A DNA stretch of 26,661 nucleotides. Origin: Larix sibirica (taxonomy: Eukaryota > Streptophyta > Pinopsida > Pinales > Pinaceae). Below, piece after piece: positions 19,271 through 26,661 of the stretch (its first letter is position 1; the number at the start of each line of letters is the position of its first letter). The position numbers and the translations under genes were made by a program. The DNA lies in NCBI GenBank assembly GCA_004151065.3, contig NWUY0300007941.1:57324-83984 (forward strand), given 5' to 3'. The notes below the pieces were generated by a model. It worked only from the letters and a program-made list of their open reading frames with translations, had not been told where the DNA came from and ran no database searches.

Positions 19271-21480
19271 TGAGAGTAAAGGACTACCCATAGGGAGTAT
19301 GTTGGTGATGACTATTGAAGCAAGTAATTGGTAGGTAACACAAAAAAAAAGATTGTTTATACAAATGAGACAAGCATCCCTATGCTTGTGAAATTCTATC
19401 GAACAAATCTATGAACTACTAGACATAGGGATGAAGGTGGCTTTGGTCCCATCATTAGTAAGTGTGTCTTGGAATGTTGATGATGTTTCTAATGTCAGAG
19501 AAGAGGAACTATTGATGATTGTGAACAACCCACTAGGGTGGGGGACATGAATAATAATGAAGCTTCCAAGTAGGTAAATTTATTATGTCAAATGGATCAT
19601 TTTCTTTAATCATAGACTCATGACCACTGCTACCACCGGAACGTATGAATCCCCCTGATGTGATGAATTCGTTGATGTTGAACATAGGGGAGAATACTAA
19701 GGAAAAGAGAAATGATGACTCTTTTGGCTTGATCCGAGTTGGACCATTATATTGATGAGAAGGAATCCCAAGGTACAACCATAACTTCTTTAACTCTAAT
19801 AATAAAGAGATCCGACATCGATGAGAGATGAAGCAGGTGATGAGACAAGGATCCTACGACGAGAACCAAGATCATTTTGTAACCAAATGGGATACTGAAA
19901 AAACTTAAACAAGATAGGCTGATAAGCATGGGGTTCATGACTTACCTTGATCATAGTAAATTGGATAACTGGTATACGACAACATTCTTCAAGCGATAAT
20001 GCAGGGTGTAACGAAGATGAACATACTGCAATGGACTATTGAGGTGATGTTTTGTCATATGATGGTTAATGATGGAGTAGTGAATTTGGATGAAAAAATT
20101 GAAGGTGTTGATAGGATATGGACATAAATACATTGATCAAGGGTGAATAGGGGGTGCTTCCAAAAGATTAATATAATGTGGTGAGGTTCCCACATATTAA
20201 GTGAGTTGGGAACCAATTTATAGAAAAAGAATTATGTGGATGTTTTGTACAGATGAGAAGATGGGTGCCCAATGAATAAATACCATGCAGAGTGTCCCTG
20301 CAGGGATGATTAAATTTTACTAGTGTGTTCAGAGGGTGGTCCTCCTTTATGGTCTTCTTGGATATTGATGATATGAAGATAAAATTAGATGGTTTATTGA
20401 TCATTATGGGGATGACAGGTTATCTGTGAATTGTAATTGTAACTCTATGCCGAGGAATCTGAGAAGGGAATCAGTAAGATGCAAGGGGATGAATTGTGGT
20501 TTTAACTTGGAAAAATTGGTGAATTATCATATTCCATGGATTGAATGGTTTGACATCATGGGTGCTAGAATGTGAGAGGGTTGTAATGGCATGCACACCC
20601 ATGGGGGGATAATGCTATCGCTTGATAATGACATTGGTGATTGTATTTAAGAGGGGATGGAGGCCTTATGGATATCAATGAGACAACTTGAAGTGCAATG
20701 TAAACAAAGGGGATACGTTTCAAATATGCAAGGTCGAGGTGATATACTTGTAAGTGGGGATCATGCACCTTCAGATGAGGGGGAATCTATTTCTTGGTGA
20801 AAATCCTGCACACATGATGCAAACATCAAAGCATAATAATGTTCATGATAAGAAATTTGAAAATACAAAAATAATTGACGAGAAACTTAATATACTTGGA
20901 GAAATGGATAAAAAATGGGTCTCAGATGAAGTTTTAGATATTGGACCCATGAGGCCTCCTGGAATTCCCATGGTAGTTGGCATGCTCCCTTCCTAAGAGC
21001 CTCGTTGTTGATGTTGTCTAGAGGGTGGGGGACTAGCATGAGAGAATGGACTAGTAGGTGGTCAGATCTTGATGGGTGGTGTTGGACCATTAGTGAAGGT
21101 GGCCTAGTGGGAGTGGATATGGCTTCCATCTTGGTATATTTGGAGTATTTGGTAGTCATCCTGGTGGATGGGGTCGATGAACATGAGTTCTCCAACCATG
21201 ATGACGAGCAGATGGTGCCTTTCCTACAGCTTTCAATAGGTTGGTGAATGGGGTGGTGCATATTGATGCACTGGATCATAGTTGTGGGCCATCAAGTTAG
21301 AGCAATAGGGAAAGTCCCACCACTAGTAGAAACAACATTAGTAGAAGCATGGCCACCACTAGTAGTACCTTGTGCGAAGGCAGTTGCCTCATTGGTTATC
21401 CTGGAGAGGCCTCCTACATTGATGGGAAATGTGTTGTGTTGTGTTGTGTTGTTGATATATTTTTGTATGGGATGAAGAGA
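19271..21480. other. Unresolved retroelement-like region, no firm gene
   Basis: Many open stretches of 60-130 codons exist on both strands, but none has a motif I recognise. Around 20890-21400 the minus strand is rich in Pro, Ser, Thr and His codons (MAHNYDPVHQYAPPHSPTY in one frame, NTPNIPRWKPYPLPLGHLH in another, GTTSGGHASTNVVSTSGGT in a third). That looks like a frameshifted proline-rich gag-type segment. The plus strand is open over the same bases because the region is purine-rich there. I do not assign a coding strand with confidence. Confidence 0.3.
21431..21450. repeat. Microsatellite (GTGTT)4
   Basis: Four perfect GTGTT units. Confidence 0.95.
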
Positions 21481-21586
21481 CCTATTTGTATATGTATGGC
21501 ATATGGGAGGTGATTTTTGATGTTCCCTTCAGGCATTTTTTTATACATTTCTGTTGAGGTCGCTGATGTGCATTGTATATTTCATG

Positions 21587-21606
21587 ACACACACACACAC
21601 ACACAC
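21587..21606. repeat. Microsatellite (AC)10
   Basis: Ten perfect AC units. Confidence 0.95.
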
Positions 21607-21754
21607 CTTTTTTGTGGCTTTCCCGACTTACATGTTTTTGTTTTATATACATTATGATGTATATGCTGGCATTTATGATTATAGTTGATGACTATAACAT
21701 AACTTGTATGGTAAAAACATGTCTTTTATATGCTTTGAATGATCAAATAGATTG

Positions 21755-22205
21755 TTAATGTAATAAGTACCAATCTAGGAATTCATTATCAATATGATCC
21801 ATAAAAGCATTAACACTCTTGGGGACATGTATGAACATGATGGTTTCAAACTATTGGACAAGGAGTAGTGCTTGTAGAAATTTACAGAAAAGGCATGGAT
21901 TACGTACACGAAAAAACATTGTTAAGTTGTGCAATGAGGAGATGAGAATCTAGATGGATGTGAAGATGTTGAATGCCCTTATTGATGGCATCGATCAATA
22001 ATCCTATGAAGGCATCATACTCTCCTTGGTTATAAGTGGTTGGACTGAGGCATGCTCCACCTATGTGGTATATGGCATGTGTCAGGGTATAAATGGCCCA
22101 AGCGGTAGATGTGAGATTCTTTGAAGAACAACTCGTGTTGTCAGCAAAGCCAACGTAACAATCTGTATTGATATTCATCTCCAACGTAAAACAAATCTTG
22201 GTCAT
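21755..22205 (-). pseudogene. RNase H domain of element D, downstream of integrase
   Basis: The minus strand reads STAWAIYTLTHAIYHIGGAC, then PTTYNQGEYDAFIGLLIDAI and LHIHLDSHLLIAQLNNVF. After a one-base slip at an A6 run (21911-21916) it continues with RVRNPCLFCKFLQALLLVQ, FIHVPKSVNAFMDHIDNEFL and DWYLLH to a TAA at 21757-21755. This is the RNase H fold with the E(Y)xA helix and the LDSxLL motif, as seen in the extra RNase H of plant Ty3/gypsy elements. RNase H removes the RNA strand during reverse transcription. The first catalytic Asp is not evident (YTLTHA, where related copies have YTPxGxL). Only one or two lesions break it. It follows the integrase C-terminus by ~215 bp in the same direction. 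Confidence 0.72.
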
Positions 22206-22420
22206 ACATCATGTTTAAGCTAGGAAAAGTTTTAGCTAAATAAAGAAAATATGTGGTCTACAATGTGTTTAGTCAAAGGGAAACAATAGATGGTGAGGGA
22301 ATTTTTATCCAGTATGTGATGATTTTGTGGAAACTATCACGTGAATAGCATTGTTGGCAATCAATGAAACTTATTTATGATAGATGTTCATGCTTCCATG
22401 ATGTTATCCTAGTATTACGA

Positions 22421-22915
22421 CTATGGCAATAATTTATTCATATACAACCCATTGACATGTCTATTCAGAAGGCCTCCTTCATGATAACTCAACATATATG
22501 CTCCTTTGTGTAAGCATTGCTTGGCAATGTAGGGTCCTTTCTGCATGGGGATGAACTTACCAAGACCTGGTTTCTTGTCTTTTTTGGCATAGAAAATGAG
22601 AACAAGATCACCCTCACGAAATATGCGAGGGTGAAATTGGCGATCATAATGGGATTTAGTGCATAAATTCATGGCTTCATTCCATTTTAATGAATCTCGA
22701 CGCTCCTCGTCGAGGTGTTCCAAAGTGAACAATCATTTCTCTAATGTCGATGTCTCAAGTAATAGATCTACATCAGTTTGAAGTGTAGGGATTTGAAACT
22801 CAAAGGATAAGATTGTTTCAACTTTGTGAACAAGGTGAAAGGGGTTAAATCATGTTATAGTTTAATATAAGTCTTGTTTACCCATAATGCTAGAAATAAA
22901 ATGTGATGCTAACTA
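22421..22915 (-). pseudogene. Ty3/gypsy integrase C-terminal part of element D
   Basis: The minus strand reads HHILFLALWVNKTY near 22890, then after a frameshift NPFHLVHKVETILSFEFQIP and TLQTDVDLLLETSTLEK. After a TGA it continues LFTLEHLDEERRDSLKWNEA, HYDRQFHPRIFREGDLVLIF and KFIPMQKGPYIAKQCLHKGA to VNGLYMNKLLP at 22421. This is the end of the catalytic core and the C-terminal domain, with the GPY block intact, of a plant Ty3/gypsy integrase. The catalytic DDE residues and zinc finger are missing. The start of the remnant lies next to the gag tail, so the middle of the polyprotein is deleted. Confidence 0.8.
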
Positions 22916-22916
22916 C

Positions 22917-23584
22917 TTATGTCCTGCATACCCATATTTTTCTCAATTCATGATTAATATCAAAATTAGGATTTAGGATAAGACATGTCCCTAGTACTTT
23001 AGTAGTTGGAAGTTGCTTTACTAGTGTTTGTGTGGAATGAGATTTATTGGCCTCTATGATTTTGACAATTGGGTTTATTAGGATGATAGGATTCCTGACA
23101 TCCGCCTCCTTCATAACTATATCTCTTCTTGGTTGTTGTGCAACCTTATTATTTTTCCTTTGATTGTCATTATATGACCTATAGGGTTCATCTCGCCTGA
23201 AGTTATGGGAATTAGGTCATGGAACTATGGGAATTGTACCCAATAGTTTATGGAGTTATTGAGCAAGTTCCTGAACCACTTCCTGGCCTCTCCTTCTAGG
23301 TAAAGCACAAATATCCTAGAGAAAACATCATATACTTCAACTAATAAATTGTCGTTGCAATCTTGGAACGTAGTGAGGTGGTCCTCAACTGAAATCCCAT
23401 TCTCCCCATTGAAATTAGGAAGGATCTTGAGGTATCCATCCAGGAGATACCCTAGTTGATTTGGTGGAGGGAAAACCAACAAATTGAATCTAGCTTCCAG
23501 CCAGGGGTTGGGAGGGTTTGGACCCACCATATTGGGGTTTTGAGTTAGTATGTGATTTTGACCACTAGAGGATAGGCTATGCAA
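22917..23584 (-). pseudogene. Gag capsid-region fragment of element D
   Basis: The minus strand from 23584 reads GPNPPNPWLEARFNLLVFPP, NQLGYLLDGYLKILPNFNGE, then SVEDHLTTFQDCNDNLLVEV and YLEGEARKWFRNLLNNSINY, ending in a stop at 23225. This is the retrotransposon gag (capsid) motif with the LEGEAxxWF block. After a frame change a basic tail (FRRDEPYRSYNDNQRKNNKV, about 23195) runs to VMKEADVRNPIILINPIVKI and a stop at 22917. Gag packages the element RNA into particles. No CCHC zinc knuckle is seen. The next recognisable coding sequence is the integrase C-terminus, so protease, reverse transcriptase and RNase H are deleted. Confidence 0.8.
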
Positions 23585-23764
23585 AGGGATATGTAGGGTA
23601 TTGGCTTACGAACCAGTCTTAGTGAATGTATAAGTAGAGATGGAGAAATTTGTGGACACAGATTACCCTAGGAGGGAGTAATTTATTTTTGGAATGAAAT
23701 TATGTATATGCAGATCCAGAAACATCTCTAGAAAAACAGAAGGCGACAGATATAGGTATTCAAA

Positions 23765-24127
23765 CTATGGAGGAGGTGCGATGTTCTTTGACCAGTATTT
23801 GCTCGAGGGGAGCTTCAAGACTTCAAAGATAAATGGGGGTGGTATAAGAAAGTTTGTATATATTTCCACAGTCGGAGTGGTTATAAGTGAGGTTTGTCTA
23901 GGATCTATTAGGGGATAAGTGAGCTTTCCCTTAAGTTTAGATCTAGTTATTATGAGTCTAGACCCTGGAATTTTAACAAATGGGCATAGTTCCCCTGTGG
24001 ATTCTACTTGGGCGATGGAGTCTCTAGTCAAAGATATTTTCAAGATTCCTTTTGTACATAAGGATCTCTGATCTTTGGGATCTGAAAAACTATACAAGTC
24101 TTCTAGCAATATGACCTTTGGCAACAC
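23765..24127 (-). CDS. N-terminal ORF upstream of gag in element D, 120 codons
   Basis: An uninterrupted minus-strand ORF starting MLPKVILLEDLYSFSDPKDQ, with GELCPFVKIPGSRLI, KLKGKLTYPLIDPRQTSLIT and a proline-rich end (IPPPFIFEVLKLPSSKY ... APPP). It starts about 110 bp after the primer binding site, where the first ORF of the element should begin. Between 23764 and 23585 the frame toward gag is broken but readable (FTKTGS before the gag start), so it was probably the N-terminal part of the gag polyprotein. I know of no enzymatic role for such leaders. The open frame is striking among so many relics, but may be chance survival. Confidence 0.55.
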   Translation of the reverse strand: MLPKVILLEDLYSFSDPKDQRSLCTKGILKISLTRDSIAQVESTGELCPFVKIPGSRLIITRSKLKGKLTYPLIDPRQTSLITTPTVEIYTNFLIPPPFIFEVLKLPSSKYWSKNIAPPP

Positions 24128-24235
24128 ATCGAGTACTTCTTACAAATAAGGTGAAGACAAATACTACTCTCTTATGACCCTTTTATTCTCTAATCAAGAA
24201 AGGGTGTTGGTTGTGGTTATTTATTACCAACAAAT

Positions 24236-24255
24236 CGTCTCCGTCAATGGTGCCA
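24236..24255 (-). other. Primer binding site of element D, tRNA-Asp type
   Basis: The minus strand reads TGGCACCATTGACGGAGACG. The complement of the plant tRNA-Asp 3' end is TGGCGCCGTTGCCGGGGA-type. Most differences are G-to-A or C-to-A changes, several at former CpG sites. The position fits: the element's first ORF starts 110 bp downstream, and an LTR-like end (GAACAACA) lies 9 bp upstream. Confidence 0.65.
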
Positions 24256-24263
24256 AATAACCC

Positions 24264-25011
24264 TGTTGTTCGTCAGGTTGTACCCCTCTGACTTAGCAGT
24301 TCTTTACTTTCTTCAAACTATGCATAGATTTAGAAAAAATGTAGCAGATGTTATTGGTGAGGTTACAATGCCAAGGATGGTTTTGTAGGATGCACCACTC
24401 CTATTCCATTTTAGCTCATCAAGCCAGTCCTCCAACCACGGGAGGGTTCCCTAAGGAAAGAGGCAGCGAACCCAAGTTTGTCACACTAGGTGCCTAAAGT
24501 TATAATTTAAAACAATGACTATATTTACAACTAAGACATGTGGTGCATGAGGTAGATCTTAGTTTTTGAAAATGATTTTAAGTGTTATTTTAAGAGCGGA
24601 GGAACAAACACATATTAAAGCAACTCAACTTAAGCAAATAATAGTCAGGGTTCCTTAATCATGACCCATTTTTTATAAAGAAGATGTAATATCACTAGAT
24701 ACATTCAACAATAAAGCATTGAAAGCCAAGTCCATTAAATTGCATTGAAGACATACAAAAAATCATATGGGAATAAAAAGTACAAATCCGTAGATTCATG
24801 CAACATGATAGAGACATTTCTACTATTAGAAATAACATTCAATAACACAATATAATACACTTTTCCTCGAATACCAGTGGTAGGAAGCCTCAGTCCTACT
24901 TTCAGGTCAATTACATCTCTATTTTATTCAATACAATAATCAATACATCAAGGGGGAACCATTGGTATCTTCCATGGTCCTATTGTCTTTTTCTATATAG
25001 CAAATATTCTC
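24264..25011 (-). repeat. Probable LTR between ORF-C and element D
   Basis: No gene is seen on either strand. It lies directly upstream of the element D primer site and directly downstream of the ORF-C stop. Its inner end ACGAACAACA, at about 24264 on the minus strand, has the CA expected of an LTR. The outer end was not found. It could be the 5' LTR of element D, the 3' LTR of the ORF-C element, or one LTR shared by both. A matching LTR was not recognised left of 21755. Confidence 0.4.
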
Positions 25012-26661
25012 TTATCTCATTACAAGGAGGAGGATGGAAAGAAGAAAAGAACAAGCTAATGTTGCAGATCCCATCACAACTTTATCTAAGCTTTCAGTAA
25101 CTTGTGAGAAAATAATGAACCCAGTTAACTTGTGCTTTATATTCTTCGGATCTGAATGCTAACTTTTCTCTTTGAGGAATATTTAGTTGTGTTGCCTTAT
25201 TTTCATTATGGATAAGACCTTGCTAATTTGGCATCGCCAATCCTTTTGGGGAATGAAACAAATATTTGTGATGACTCAGATCTTTCAAACCACATTTCAT
25301 TTTATTTTTTGAGTTTTCCCCTCATATATTTTTTGGGAGGCTGGGAATATTCCCATTCTTGTTGTGTTAATCATTGTTGTTGTCCTTCTTCCACGTAATC
25401 CCTCAAATCATGCATGTTGAGGCAACCCTATGTAGACAAGTTTTCTCCACCTTTAAAATTTTTAAAAGACTTGTCTAACTCTTCTTTAGGAGCGTAATTT
25501 ATTTCTCCCAAAGGTCAAATTAGATTCCCTAATAGGGTAGCAGTCACAATTGAGGGAAGAAGCTCACTTATCACCTCATTTGTTGTGGGTATTGATGCTT
25601 TTTCAGTGACTGCAATGAGGCTAGGCACTGATTTCTAGATGATATAATCATAATATTTTTCTATATATAAATGGAGGTTATCATTCCACATAGTTGGAAG
25701 TCCGTTCTTCACCATTGCATTCATTGTTTTAAAAAAAAGGTTAATCAAAACCGTTGATTCTTTTATTTTTCCTTTGATTATCTCCAAGGTGGTGGACTAA
25801 TTTATGCAATTATCTATATCCATGTAAGATATTGTCCTGTCATATATTTTTAGTTCCTTTAATTGCTCCAGATACAACGTGTTCACCACCATCCTTTCTA
25901 TTTTAGCTATTTGATATCTGTGTTATATGGCTTGATTCTTTTCCAGGTATTCATAAACCACCTTAAAAACTGTATAAAATTGTAAGAAAAATTGAAGTTG
26001 TTCTCTTATATTAGGCAATTCATTTACCACTTGTGTCCAAATGAACTATTTTTTTGGAGATAACTTCTTAAACATTTTAGATTTGGTTAATGCTTCATGA
26101 TGTATTGCTTTCCAATCCTCCCTTTTAGTGAAGCTACAATTTTATTTAGTTCATGGATATTCTACTTGGCTCTGCTAAGGTTTTCTCCATGAGTTTTAAG
26201 GTTCTCTTTCCTTTTATATATGAGATATTACATATCAATGACCTCCCTCAAATTGTCGACTCACTTGGTTTTCTATTCAAAATGATCTTTTTCTTTCTGG
26301 TCCAATCTCTGTTGTAAACTTGATATTTGTTCATCTTGACTAGTAGGATGATTGGTAGGTGGTAGTAATTCTTGCCTTTCCTTTGCCTTAGCTAACTTTA
26401 TCTTGAGCCATTGGATTCATCTATTTTGAAACTCATATTTATTGCATTTACCTCCGCTTGTTCCAATTATCTAATTTGTCACGTACCCACCCATTCAACC
26501 AATGCAAGGCAGGGTACATGATGCCAAATTCAGGGCTTTCACATGATCTCAGCCCATTCGTTAGATTCATATAATTAAAATATGAGTGTGCAGATGTAAA
26601 ACAAATCAATTATGCACAGCGGAATTAAAACAACATCCACACACAATTCATGCTCATCCAG
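25012..26661 (-). pseudogene. ORF-C: C-terminal part of a coiled-coil retroelement ORF with hydrophobic tail, partial
   Basis: The minus strand from the window edge reads LALVEWVGT, LEQAEVNAINMSFKIDESNG near 26480, then (frameshift) KLAKAKERQELLPPTNHPTS and EQISSLQQRLDQKEKDHF. After another frameshift near 26060 it reads VVNELPNIREQLQFFLQFYT, LYLEQLKELKIYDRTISYMD and LINLFFKTMNAMVKNGLPTM to a stop near 25304. A further piece in another frame reads KVVMGSATLACSFLL and SILLLVMR, then TAA (25014-25012). The middle is heptad-like coiled coil and the end is a 16-residue hydrophobic run, a possible membrane segment. Many stops are present. It resembles ORF-H and ORF-X in style but I see no alignable shared block. 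Function unknown. Confidence 0.5.

Noticed and set aside
1-26661. CRISPR arrays, tRNA or rRNA genes, bacterial operons
   Set aside because: No regularly spaced repeats, no cloverleaf sequences and no Shine-Dalgarno-type gene layout were seen. The content is plant retroelement sequence.

Overview
The window looks like a stretch of nuclear DNA from a land plant with a large, repeat-rich genome. The base composition is AT-rich and CpG-poor. I find no host gene, tRNA, rRNA or CRISPR array. Almost every recognisable coding stretch is a stop-riddled relic of an LTR retrotransposon: Ty3/gypsy integrase, protease, gag and RNase H pieces, plus long coiled-coil ORFs of a retroelement type. A gymnosperm or another giant-genome seed plant is plausible, but nothing here proves it.

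Layout. 1-165 is a plus-strand integrase remnant. 166-1296 is probably LTR sequence on the minus strand, with a TATA box and a polypurine tract. 1511-3564 and 8078-8836 (minus) are the two halves of one ~930-codon ORF, here called ORF-H. They are split by a complete 4.5-kb LTR element, element A (3570-8077), which has 517/515-bp LTRs and the target duplication GGAAC. Element A itself holds an integrase C-terminus (7205-7562) followed by a long coiled-coil ORF (ORF-X, 4130-6800). 9463-9876 is an unidentified decayed plus-strand ORF. 10110-11040 is a Ty3/gypsy protease region.

At 11098 there is a single N, and 11099-18442 then repeats 3750-11096 almost exactly. Features of the first copy therefore recur about 7346 bp further on. 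A second single N at 18831 has the same structure on a small scale (134-bp direct repeat). Both look like contig overlaps that were joined without merging.

18443-19270 looks like LTR sequence with a minus-strand TATA box. 19270-21480 is unresolved retroelement-like sequence. From 24255 down to 21755 (minus) lies element D, an internally deleted Ty3/gypsy element: a tRNA-Asp-type primer binding site, an N-terminal ORF, gag, integrase C-terminus, then an RNase H downstream of integrase. 25012-26661 (minus) is the C-terminal part of another coiled-coil ORF (ORF-C), which ends in a hydrophobic segment and runs off the window.

Nothing here forms a working pathway. The most informative points are the in-frame nesting of element A in ORF-H, the long ORF downstream of integrase in element A, the RNase H placed after integrase in element D, and the two assembly-type duplications. 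Readings were made by eye; family names rest on recognised motifs, not on database searches.
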